Origin: Cryobacterium sp. N22
Lineage (GTDB): Bacteria > Actinomycetota > Actinomycetes > Actinomycetales > Microbacteriaceae
Assembly (NCBI RefSeq): GCF_002929555.1
Contig: NZ_PJJP01000038.1
Span: 69,409-133,408, forward strand
DNA length: 64,000 nt
Direction: 5' to 3'
How positions within the stretch are numbered: position 1 is the stretch's first letter; the number at the start of each line of letters is the position of its first letter. This document shows positions 57,001 to 64,000 of this stretch, in pieces. A program made the translations under genes and the position numbers. Below the pieces are notes generated by a model. The model worked only from the letters and a program-made list of their open reading frames with translations, did no database searches and was not told the DNA's origin.

Positions 57001-58194
57001 TTACTTGAGAACCTTGATGACGGTTCCGGCGCCGACGGTGCGGCCACCTTCACGAATAGCGAAGCCGAGGCCCTCTTCCATGGCGATCGGCTGGATCAGC
57101 GCGACAGTCATTTCCACGGTGTCGCCAGGCATGACCATCTCGGTGCCCTCGGGCAGCGTGATGACGCCGGTGACGTCCGTGGTGCGGAAGTAGAACTGCG
57201 GGCGGTAGTTCGCGTAGAACGGGTTGTGACGCCCACCCTCATCCTTTGACAGGATGTACGCGGTGCCCTCGAAGTCGGTGTGCGGCGTAACCGAACCCGG
57301 CTTGACGACAACCTGGCCGCGCTCAACGTCTTCGCGCTTGGTGCCACGAAGAAGAAGACCACAGTTCTCGCCGGCCCATGCCTCGTCGAGCTGCTTGTGG
57401 AACATCTCGATACCAGTGACCGTGGTCTTGATGGTCGGGCGGATGCCGACAACCTCGACCTCGGAGTTGATCTTGAGGGTTCCACGCTCGGCGCGGCCGG
57501 TGACGACGGTTCCACGACCGGTGATCGTGAAGACGTCCTCGATCGGCATCAGGAAGGGCTTGTCCTTGTCGCGGACGGGCTCCGGGAAGTAGTCATCCAC
57601 TGCCTGCATGAGCTCGAGGATCTTTGCAACCCACTTGGGGTCACCCTCGAGCGCCTTGAGGGCGGAAACCTGAACGACGGGGGCGTTGTCGCCATCGAAG
57701 CCCTGGCTGGAGAGCAGTTCACGAACCTCGAGCTCAACGAGCTCAAGGATCTCTTCGTCGTCGACCGCGTCGGACTTGTTCAGCGCGACGAGCAGGGACG
57801 GCACGCCGACCTGCTTGGCGAGAAGAACGTGCTCACGGGTCTGAGCCATCGGGCCGTCAGTAGCGGCAACCACGAGGATCGCGCCGTCCATCTGAGCAGC
57901 ACCGGTGATCATGTTCTTGATGTAGTCAGCGTGGCCCGGAGCGTCAACGTGTGCGTAGTGACGCTTCTCGGTCTCGTACTCAACATGCGAGATGTTGATC
58001 GTGATGCCGCGCTGGCGCTCTTCGGGAGCGGAGTCGATCGACGCGAAGTCGCGCTGAACGTTGGTCTTGGAAGGGAACGTGTCGGCAAGGACCTTCGAGA
58101 TAGCTGCCGTCAGCGTGGTCTTTCCGTGGTCAACGTGACCGATCGTTCCGATGTTTACGTGCGGCTTGGTCCGCTCGAACTTGGCCTTGGCCAC
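57001..58194 (-). CDS. tuf: Elongation factor Tu
   Basis: GTPase that brings aminoacyl-tRNA to the ribosome. The 397-residue product has the P-loop [14 protein letters not shown], the switch region DCPGHADY-equivalent [16 protein letters not shown] ([10 protein letters not shown]) and domain III with [20 protein letters not shown]. It is 126 bp after fusA across a spacer with a GGCC-TTCG-GGCC hairpin and a CCACCGG/CCGGTGG stem, so it may have its own promoter. Confidence 0.98.
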   Translation of the reverse strand: MAKAKFERTKPHVNIGTIGHVDHGKTTLTAAISKVLADTFPSKTNVQRDFASIDSAPEERQRGITINISHVEYETEKRHYAHVDAPGHADYIKNMITGAAQMDGAILVVAATDGPMAQTREHVLLAKQVGVPSLLVALNKSDAVDDEEILELVELEVRELLSSQGFDGDNAPVVQVSALKALEGDPKWVAKILELMQAVDDYFPEPVRDKDKPFLMPIEDVFTITGRGTVVTGRAERGTLKINSEVEVVGIRPTIKTTVTGIEMFHKQLDEAWAGENCGLLLRGTKREDVERGQVVVKPGSVTPHTDFEGTAYILSKDEGGRHNPFYANYRPQFYFRTTDVTGVITLPEGTEMVMPGDTVEMTVALIQPIAMEEGLGFAIREGGRTVGAGTVIKVLK

Positions 58195-58225
58195 TGTGGG
58201 TCCTCCTCAGGACTCTCGGCTCCAC

Positions 58226-58253
58226 CGGACGTTGGTTTACGCCCGGTGGAACT
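58226..58253 (-). promoter_or_regulatory. Stem-loop in the tuf leader
   Basis: Arms CCACCGG and CCGGTGG enclose about 14 bases, in the gap between fusA and tuf. A second hairpin CGGCC-TTCG-GGCCG lies just after the fusA stop. They may limit readthrough into tuf or control its translation; there is no T tract. Confidence 0.45.
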
Positions 58254-58320
58254 GCTGGATTTGTGTGTTTATGTTACTCGGGCCAGGAGGCCTAAGCGAT
58301 TCGGCCCGAAGGCCGGGGGG

Positions 58321-60435
58321 TTATTCGCCCTTGTTCTTCTGGATGATCTCGTCGGCAACAGCCTTCGGGACCTCCTGGTAGCTCTCGAAAGTCATCGAGT
58401 ACACCGCACGGCCCGAGGTCTTGGACCTCAGGTCGCCGATGTAACCGAACATCTCCGACAGCGGAACGTTGGCGCGGATAACCTTCACGCCCTGTGCGTC
58501 CTCCATGGTCTGGATCTGGCCACGGCGAGAGTTGAGGTCACCGATGACGTCACCCATGTATTCCTCAGGGGTGCGCACCTCGACGGCCATCAACGGCTCG
58601 AGAAGAACGGGGTTTGCCTTACGAACGGCTTCCTTGAAGCCCATCGAACCGGCAATCTTGAACGCCATCTCCGAGGAGTCGACGTCGTGAGCGGCACCGT
58701 CAAGCAGGCTCGCCTTGACGCCGACCATCGGGTAGCCGGCGAGCACGCCCACGTTGAGTGCATCCTGGATTCCGGCGTCAACCGAAGGGATGTACTCACG
58801 GGGGATGCGTCCGCCGGTGACCTTGTTCACGAACTCGTACGACTTGTCGGCAGTGATTTCAAGCGGCTCGATCGCGAACTGAATCTTCGCGAACTGGCCG
58901 GATCCACCGGTCTGCTTCTTGTGCGTGTAGTCGTGACGCTCGACGGCCTTCTTGATCGTCTCGCGGTAAGCAACCTGGGGCTTGCCGACGTTCGCCTCAA
59001 CGTTGAATTCACGCTTCATGCGGTCGACGAGGATGTCCAGGTGAAGCTCGCCCATTCCCTTGATGACCGTCTGACCAGTTTCCTGGTTCTGCTCGGTACG
59101 GAAAGTGGGGTCTTCTTCGGCCAGCTTCTGGATCGCGAGACCCAGCTTTTCCTGGTCCTGCTTGGTCTTCGGCTCGATGGCGACCTCGATAACCGGGTCA
59201 GGGAACGTCATCGACTCGAGTACGACCTGCTGCTGCGGGTCGCACAGGGTGTCGCCGGTGGTGGTGTCCTTGAGCCCGATGACCGCGTAGATGTGACCGG
59301 CGGTAACGAAACCGACCGGGTTCTCCTTGTTGGCGTGCATCTGGAAGATCTTGCCGATGCGCTCCTTCTTGCCCTTGGTCGAGTTGATGACCTGGGCTCC
59401 GGAGTCGAGACGACCCGAGTAGACGCGCACGTAGGTGAGGCGACCGAAGAACGGGTGCACCGCAACCTTGAAAGCCAGAGCCGCGAACGGCTCGTCGGCG
59501 TTCGGGTGCAGCATGACGACCTTTTCTTCGTCGCGAGCGTCGTGCGCCTCAATGGCGGGCACGTCAAGCGGCGTCGGCAGGTAGTCAACAACGGCATCCA
59601 GCATCGGCTGCACACCACGGTTCTTGAACGCAGAACCGCAGAGGACCGGGTAGATCTCGCTGGCGACCGTGAGCTTGCGGATCGCGTGCTTGATCTCGGA
59701 CACGGTCAGCTCTTCACCGGAGAAATACTTCTCCATGAGCTCGTCGTCGGTTTCGGCGACGGTCTCGAGGAGCAGCTTGCGGTATTCCGCAGCCTTCTCG
59801 GCGAGGTCGGCGGGGATCTCTTCGATGGCGTACTTCGCGCCCATCTCAACGTCACCCTTGGAGTCGCCACGCCAGGTCAGCGCGCGCATCTCGACGAGGT
59901 CAACGACCCCTTCGAAGTTCGACTCTTCACCGATCGGCAGCTGGATGACCAGCGGCTTGGCGCCGAGGCGCTTGATGATGGTGTCGACGGTGTAGTAGAA
60001 GTCGGCGCCGAGCTTGTCCATCTTGTTGACGAAGCAAATGCGGGGCACGTCGTACTTGTCGGCCTGGCGCCAGACGGTCTCGGACTGGGGCTCAACGCCC
60101 TCCTTGCCGTCGAACACGGCGACAGCACCGTCGAGCACGCGGAGCGAACGCTCCACCTCGACGGTGAAGTCCACGTGGCCGGGGGTGTCGATGATGTTGA
60201 TCTGGTTGCCGGCCCAGAAGCACGTCGTGGCAGCGGACGTGATGGTGATGCCACGTTCCTGCTCCTGTGCCATCCAGTCCATCGTGGAGGCGCCATCGTG
60301 CGTCTCACCGATCTTGTGGTTCACACCCGTGTAAAACAGGATGCGCTCAGTGGTGGTGGTCTTGCCGGCATCAATGTGGGCCATGATGCCGATGTTGCGG
60401 ACCTTGCTCAGGTCGGTGAGCACGTCAAGTGCCAC
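58321..60435 (-). CDS. fusA: Elongation factor G
   Basis: Translocase GTPase. The 704-residue product has the P-loop [39 protein letters not shown] and [10 protein letters not shown], then domains II-V ([37 protein letters not shown]). A long antisense frame covers it, but is a shadow. It follows rpsG across 118 bp with an inverted TCGAG pair. Confidence 0.98.
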   Translation of the reverse strand: MALDVLTDLSKVRNIGIMAHIDAGKTTTTERILFYTGVNHKIGETHDGASTMDWMAQEQERGITITSAATTCFWAGNQINIIDTPGHVDFTVEVERSLRVLDGAVAVFDGKEGVEPQSETVWRQADKYDVPRICFVNKMDKLGADFYYTVDTIIKRLGAKPLVIQLPIGEESNFEGVVDLVEMRALTWRGDSKGDVEMGAKYAIEEIPADLAEKAAEYRKLLLETVAETDDELMEKYFSGEELTVSEIKHAIRKLTVASEIYPVLCGSAFKNRGVQPMLDAVVDYLPTPLDVPAIEAHDARDEEKVVMLHPNADEPFAALAFKVAVHPFFGRLTYVRVYSGRLDSGAQVINSTKGKKERIGKIFQMHANKENPVGFVTAGHIYAVIGLKDTTTGDTLCDPQQQVVLESMTFPDPVIEVAIEPKTKQDQEKLGLAIQKLAEEDPTFRTEQNQETGQTVIKGMGELHLDILVDRMKREFNVEANVGKPQVAYRETIKKAVERHDYTHKKQTGGSGQFAKIQFAIEPLEITADKSYEFVNKVTGGRIPREYIPSVDAGIQDALNVGVLAGYPMVGVKASLLDGAAHDVDSSEMAFKIAGSMGFKEAVRKANPVLLEPLMAVEVRTPEEYMGDVIGDLNSRRGQIQTMEDAQGVKVIRANVPLSEMFGYIGDLRSKTSGRAVYSMTFESYQEVPKAVADEIIQKNKGE

Positions 60436-60502
60436 GGGTGTCCTCCGGAAGTTTTGTGAAAGATGAGGTTGAACAGGCCTTGTCGGCCGGGCTTAGCCCG
60501 CC

Positions 60503-60541
60503 GGTCGAGCTTGTCGAGACCAGGTCTCGACGAGCTCGACC
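60503..60541. repeat. Inverted pair of TCGAG motifs in the fusA-rpsG gap
   Basis: GGTCGAGCTTGTCGAGACC (60503-60521), one base, then GGTCTCGACGAGCTCGACC (60523-60541). The two are reverse complements with one mismatch, giving a 39-bp near-perfect palindrome. In the mRNA this is a very stable hairpin 12 bp past the rpsG stop and 68 bp before fusA. Confidence 0.93.
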
Positions 60542-60553
60542 AGCGAGTAGCGA

Positions 60554-61024
60554 CTACCAGCGGTAGTGAGCGAAAGCCTTGTTCGCTTCAGCCATCTTGT
60601 GAGTGTCCTCACGACGCTTCACAGCGGCACCGAGGCCGTTGGACGCGTCGAGGATCTCGTTGGTGAGACGCTCGGTCATGGTCTTCTCGCGACGCGCCTT
60701 GGCGTAGCTGGTCAACCAACGCAGCGCGAGAGTGTTCGCACGGTGCGGCTTGACTTCGACGGGCACCTGGTAGGTGGAACCACCGACGCGGCGCGAACGC
60801 ACCTCGAGGGTCGGGCGCACGTTGTCGAGTGCCTTCTTCAGCGTGACAACAGCATCCGCACCGTTCTTGGCAACGACGCCTTCGAGTGCATCGTAAACGA
60901 TGCGCTCGGCGAGGCCCTTTTTGCCGTCGAGGAGGATCTTGTTGACCAGCTGGCTAACAATGGGGGCGCCGTATACCGGGTCAGCGATAACGGGACGCTT
61001 GGGCGCTGGGCCTTTACGAGGCAT
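60554..61024 (-). CDS. rpsG: 30S ribosomal protein S7
   Basis: Small-subunit head assembly protein. The 156-residue product starts [20 protein letters not shown] and has [20 protein letters not shown] and [20 protein letters not shown]. Its ATG shares one base with the rpsL stop. Confidence 0.98.
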   Translation of the reverse strand: MPRKGPAPKRPVIADPVYGAPIVSQLVNKILLDGKKGLAERIVYDALEGVVAKNGADAVVTLKKALDNVRPTLEVRSRRVGGSTYQVPVEVKPHRANTLALRWLTSYAKARREKTMTERLTNEILDASNGLGAAVKRREDTHKMAEANKAFAHYRW

Positions 61025-61398
61025 TACTTCTTCTCCATCTTGGCGCCGTAGCGGCTACGAGCCTGCTTGCGGTTCTTGACTGCCTGGGTGTCCAGGGCGC
61101 CTCGAACGATCTTGTAACGAACACCGGGGAGGTCCTTAACACGACCACCGCGAACGAGCACCATCGAGTGCTCCTGCAGGTTGTGGCCTTCACCGGGGAT
61201 GTAGGCGGTGACCTCGGTACCGTTGGACAGCTTGACGCGAGCAACCTTGCGGAGAGCCGAGTTCGGCTTCTTCGGGGTGGTCGTGTACACGCGCGTGCAA
61301 ACGCCGCGCTGCTGGGGGTTGGACTTCAGGGCGGGAGCCTTGGTCTTGGTGACCTTGGGGCTGCGTCCCTTTCGCACCAACTGCTGAATGGTGGGCAC
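61024..61398 (-). CDS. rpsL: 30S ribosomal protein S12
   Basis: Decoding-centre protein and first gene of the str operon. Starting at GTG 61398 (SD AAGGAG) it has 124 residues: [20 protein letters not shown]. Lys43 in [13 protein letters not shown] and Lys87 in [12 protein letters not shown], the sites of streptomycin-resistance changes, are wild type. Upstream the frame is open but not conserved. It has an unusually long leader of about 250 bases. Confidence 0.97.
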   Translation of the reverse strand: MPTIQQLVRKGRSPKVTKTKAPALKSNPQQRGVCTRVYTTTPKKPNSALRKVARVKLSNGTEVTAYIPGEGHNLQEHSMVLVRGGRVKDLPGVRYKIVRGALDTQAVKNRKQARSRYGAKMEKK

Positions 61399-61657
61399 TA
61401 ATAACTCCTTGTTTTTGCTGCACGGTGACAGCTGACTGATGTCAAAGCATTCGAATCGCACTTCTCAGTGCTCATCGAGTTCATCTGGACCCGCCGGACA
61501 TCACGGAATTGCTTCCGGTCATTCTGGTGGGTATGCCGTGGGGGCCGCTCGGAGAGCAAACCCTGTTTGCGTGAAGTGTCGGGGCGTCTGAAGTGCAACC
61601 CGATGTCAGACAACGAAGCGGCATAACTGAAGCGCACGACAAAGCGCACACCGGATA

Positions 61658-61687
61658 ATTCTAAACCCCGCCGGGGCGGCGGGTCAA
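61658..61687 (-). promoter_or_regulatory. Predicted sigma-70-type promoter of the str operon
   Basis: On the minus strand TTGACC (61682-61687) and TAGAAT (61658-61663) are 18 bp apart, the spacer being the GC-rich CGCCGCCCCGGCGGGGTT. Transcription would start near 61651, about 250 bases ahead of rpsL. Just upstream lies a TCGAG repeat (61700-61718). Confidence 0.75.
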
Positions 61688-61699
61688 GCGAGCCCGGTT

Positions 61700-61770
61700 G
61701 GTCGAGCCTGTCGAGACCCCGCGTACCGTTCCACGGTCCCCACCAATCGTTGGTCGAGCCTGTCGAGACC
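61700..61770. repeat. Two direct TCGAG repeats upstream of the str promoter
   Basis: GGTCGAGCCTGTCGAGACC at 61700-61718 and 61752-61770, 52 bp apart and in the same direction. Both are between the str promoter and the end of the hypothetical gene at 61787. Confidence 0.9.
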
Positions 61771-61786
61771 CCGCGAGCCGATTCAC

Positions 61787-62437
61787 TTACCTGCTGTGCG
61801 GGTCAAGCGTGCTGCCCAGATCGGCCAGCAGCGCCTGCACCTGCGGTTCCACGAACGTGGCGATGGCCTGCTGCAGCTCGGCGCGGTGCCCGCGGAGGTC
61901 GGCGCACACCCGTTTGCCCACCAGGCCGGCGTAGTCATCCGCCAGCCGCATCTCCACCCGCAGGGCCGCCTTCTCCTCGATGCTCAGCGGGGGCGGCACG
62001 AGTTCGGGGTCGTCGGCGGTGAGCGGCTGCACGAACTCCTCGAAGGTGAACAGGTACGGAGAGTCCGGTTCGGCGGGCGGGTCCAGGTCGATGCCGTCGA
62101 ACTCCGGCTCGAGGCCCTCGAGCGGCCGGTACGCCTGCGCGGCCCGGCGCAGTTCGATGAGGCCCAGTTCACGGTTGAGCAGCGGCAGGCTCTGTGCGGT
62201 GTAGGTCTCCACCTCGTCTTCGACGAGCGTCTTCATGCGCATCGAGAGCGGATGTTGCACCGCGTGCGGCACATCCGTGTCGAGTCCGGCGGCGCGCAGC
62301 ACCGGGGAGCCGAAGCACTGCTGGCAGAGTCTGGAGCGTGCCCGGTGCGTGCCGGGCCGCCATCGCGGAACCCAACGCAGCCAGGCCTCGACCTCGCGGT
62401 CGACCCGCGACTCGATGGATGCATCCATGACTGTCAA
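61787..62437 (-). CDS. Conserved-looking hypothetical protein of unknown function
   Basis: A 216-residue acidic, soluble protein. It starts MTVMDASIESRVDREVEAWL and has RARSRLCQQCFGSPVLRAAG, in which CQQC could bind metal but only one such pair is present. Residues 105-145 are rich in acid and proline and carry LFTFEEFVQPLTADDPELVP; the rest is helical. Codon use matches the neighbours and the protein looks real. No family is recognised. An ATG three codons in (62428) is an alternative start. Confidence 0.7.
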   Translation of the reverse strand: MTVMDASIESRVDREVEAWLRWVPRWRPGTHRARSRLCQQCFGSPVLRAAGLDTDVPHAVQHPLSMRMKTLVEDEVETYTAQSLPLLNRELGLIELRRAAQAYRPLEGLEPEFDGIDLDPPAEPDSPYLFTFEEFVQPLTADDPELVPPPLSIEEKAALRVEMRLADDYAGLVGKRVCADLRGHRAELQQAIATFVEPQVQALLADLGSTLDPHSR

Positions 62438-62466
62438 GTTTAGTCGCTGTAAGGCCCGGAGTCACC

Positions 62467-62900
62467 CGGTTTCGACAAGCTCAACCAACGGAACGGGGGC
62501 GACCCGCGTAACTGGCCGACCATCTCGCTGGTCGAGCTTGTCGAGACCCCATAAGCCGACCTCTGAACGCACGTCACCAGGTTTCGACAAGCTCAACCAA
62601 CGGAACGGGGGCGACCATCTCGCTGGTCGAGCTTGTCGAGACCCCGTAAGCCGACCTCTGAACGCACGTCACCGGGTTTCGACAAGCTCAACCAACGGAA
62701 CGGGGGCGACCATCTCGCTGGTCGAGCTTGTCGAGACCCCGTAAGCCGACCTCTGAACGCACGTCACCGGGTTTCGACAAGCTCAACCAACGGGCGGTCT
62801 CGATCCGTGGGAATGGTCACGAGATCTCGACAAGCTCGATCAGCGGGTGAGCGCGATCAGCGGGCGAGCTCGATCAGCGGAGAGGGCTCGACCAGCGGAG
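62467..62900. repeat. 95-bp tandem array of the TCGAG motif
   Basis: GTTTCGACAAGCTCAACCAAC occurs at 62469, 62581, 62676 and 62771. The last two spacings are exactly 95 bp; the first is 112 bp because of a 17-bp insertion. Each unit pairs it with CTGGTCGAGCTTGTCGAGACC in the opposite sense and a CGTAAGCCGACCTCTGAACG linker. Degenerate fragments continue to 62900. Confidence 0.92.
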
Positions 62901-62913
62901 CGGGAGGGCCTGC

Positions 62914-63585
62914 TCAGCCGAAGTAGCGGTCGGGGCGGTGGTTCATGGCGATGATCATGTTGAGGATGACCGCGCCCACCACCGAGAGCAGCACCATCGG
63001 CAGCGGCAGGGTCGCGAAGGCGGCGAGCACGATGAGCACGTCCACCACGAGCTGCACGTAGCCGGCGCGCCAGCCGCGGCTCTTCTGCAGGTAGAGCGCC
63101 AGGATGTTGACCCCGCCCAGGCTGGCCTGGTGACGGAACAGCACGATCAGGCCGATGCCGGCCAGCAGACTGCCGAGCAGCGTGGCGTAGATCGGGTTCA
63201 TATCCCCGATTTCGAGCATGAGCGGGTGCACCTCGGAGAACACCGAGACGAGCACCACGGCGACGAGGGTCTTGACCGTGAAGCGCCAGCCCATGCGCCA
63301 GATCGCCAGGGCGAAGAACGGCAGGTTGACCAGCACGAACCACACTCCGAACGACCAGCTGGTGGCGTAGCTGGCCAACAGGGCGATGCCGGCGGTGCCG
63401 CCTGTGGCCACGCCGACCTCTTTCAGCAGGTACAGCCCGAATGAGACCGCGAAGGTGCCGATGAGCAGCGCCACCGCGTTCTCGACCCGGCTGTGCGGCA
63501 CCCGCTGCGGACGCTCGGACGGGTCGACGATCGGGGCGGAAGCGGCGCGCGTCACGCGCGCGGCTCGGGGGTGAAGATGGCGCAA
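62914..63585 (-). CDS. YitT-family membrane protein
   Basis: Predicted integral membrane protein of the YitT (DUF161) family, function unknown. The 223-residue product has a 35-residue polar N terminus and about five hydrophobic segments, with TFAVSFGLYLLKEVGVATGG followed by TAGIALL and, later, RHQASLGGVNILALYLQKSR, both characteristic of the family. It is alone on its strand, next to a repeat array. The true start could be further in than 63585. Confidence 0.8.
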   Translation of the reverse strand: MRHLHPRAARVTRAASAPIVDPSERPQRVPHSRVENAVALLIGTFAVSFGLYLLKEVGVATGGTAGIALLASYATSWSFGVWFVLVNLPFFALAIWRMGWRFTVKTLVAVVLVSVFSEVHPLMLEIGDMNPIYATLLGSLLAGIGLIVLFRHQASLGGVNILALYLQKSRGWRAGYVQLVVDVLIVLAAFATLPLPMVLLSVVGAVILNMIIAMNHRPDRYFG

Positions 63586-63615
63586 GTCATTACGCCATGG
63601 TATCGAGCCGGGGGC

Positions 63616-64000
63616 TCAGCCCAGCGCCGCCGGCCTCTCGGGTACCGGTCCGGGCCAGGGGCCGTACCGGTCGGCCATCTCGTCCATGGACACGGCCAGG
63701 GTGGGGCCGGTCATCCCGGTCCAGCCGAGGGCGGCGGCGGCCGGCGCCAGGTCGAGGGCCGAGTCGCCGTCCCGGAACGCTACAGACGCCGTGGTGGTGG
63801 GCTCCTCCGCGGTCGCGGACCAGGCCATGGCGAGCGTGTAGTCCAGCAGCGCGGGCACATCGCCCGGGTAGCCGGCCTCGAGGTTCAGCCCGACGGTCAG
63901 TTCCAGTTGGTTGGGCAGCCCCACCGGCCCGGTCGAGACGAACGCCGCGCTCACCCCGGGCAGCTGGCTCAGTTCGTCGGTGACCTGCGCCGTAGTGCGG
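63616..64000 (-). CDS. Hypothetical protein, 5' end outside window
   Basis: Minus-strand frame that stays open to the right edge, encoding TAQVTDELSQLPGVSAAFVS, then LPNQLELTVGLNLEAGYPGD and ADRYGPWPGPVPERPAALG. The alternation of short beta strands resembles extracytoplasmic domains of actinobacterial lipoproteins, but the N terminus and any signal peptide are outside the window. No family is recognised. Confidence 0.6.
   Translation of the reverse strand, partial: RTTAQVTDELSQLPGVSAAFVSTGPVGLPNQLELTVGLNLEAGYPGDVPALLDYTLAMAWSATAEEPTTTASVAFRDGDSALDLAPAAAALGWTGMTGPTLAVSMDEMADRYGPWPGPVPERPAALG

Noticed and set aside
57280..60459. A 1059-codon plus-strand open frame over tuf and fusA
   Set aside because: It is antisense to two certain, highly conserved genes. 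Long antisense frames are expected with GC-rich third positions, and no motif or start site supports it.

Overview
The window reads as a chromosomal segment of a high-GC actinobacterium, most likely a member of the Microbacteriaceae; the exact genus is not claimed. The grounds are the GC-rich codon use, the classical actinobacterial ribosomal operon order, Ala/Lys/Glu-rich tails on several ribosomal proteins, apparently leaderless starts, and many intergenic copies of a GGTCGAGCTTGTCGAGACC-type repeat.

Layout. 1-6097 (minus): glmS, a structured spacer, acpS, alr, tsaE, a TauE-family permease, tsaB and rimI (cut by the window edge), with coaA divergent from glmS. 7131-8429: a palindromic repeat, a GNAT acetyltransferase gene broken by one in-frame stop, and a 100-bp tandem array. 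8430-11987 (minus): truA, rplM, rpsI, glmM. 12050-15636: an OafA-type acyltransferase and a DHA2-type efflux pump, inserted between truA and rplQ. 15757-19029 (minus): infA, rpmJ, rpsM, rpsK, rpoA, rplQ with promoter and terminator. 19031-26622: a mannitol PTS locus (mtlD, mtlF, mtlA) fused with the general PTS genes ptsI and ptsH, an orphan EIIB and a divergent MtlR-type activator. 26920-39457 (minus): the S10-spc run from rpsJ to secY, adk and map. 39526-56440: a promoter for rpsJ, then a repeat array and a Wzx/Wzy-type exopolysaccharide cluster of about 15 kb with lower GC and several non-coding or decayed spacers. 56441-61687 (minus): a small antitoxin-like gene, then tuf, fusA, rpsG and rpsL. 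61752-64000: repeats, a conserved hypothetical gene, a YitT-type membrane protein and a partial hypothetical gene.

How it fits together. The backbone is the housekeeping translation/cell-envelope region (str, S10, spc, alpha, L13-S9, glmM, glmS, alr, tsa genes). Into it three accessory blocks are set: acyltransferase plus efflux, mannitol PTS, and exopolysaccharide. The last separates the str operon from the S10 operon, which are adjacent in many actinobacteria. The exopolysaccharide block has an initiating polyprenyl-phosphate sugar transferase, two glycosyltransferases, a flippase, a polymerase, an O-acetyltransferase, a membrane acyltransferase, an epimerase, a membrane-anchored clan GH-A glycosidase resembling PslG, a VanZ-like protein and a DUF4012 protein. 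No Wzz/tyrosine-kinase chain-length regulator is visible in it.

The most unusual non-coding features are a three-copy 65-66 bp palindrome with an invariant core and arms that differ between copies while still pairing, four tandem arrays built on the TCGAG motif, four direct repeats at an exact 22-bp spacing, and a 19-bp palindrome in the mtlR/EIIB divergent region. No tRNA, rRNA, IS element with intact transposase, or genuine CRISPR array was recognised.
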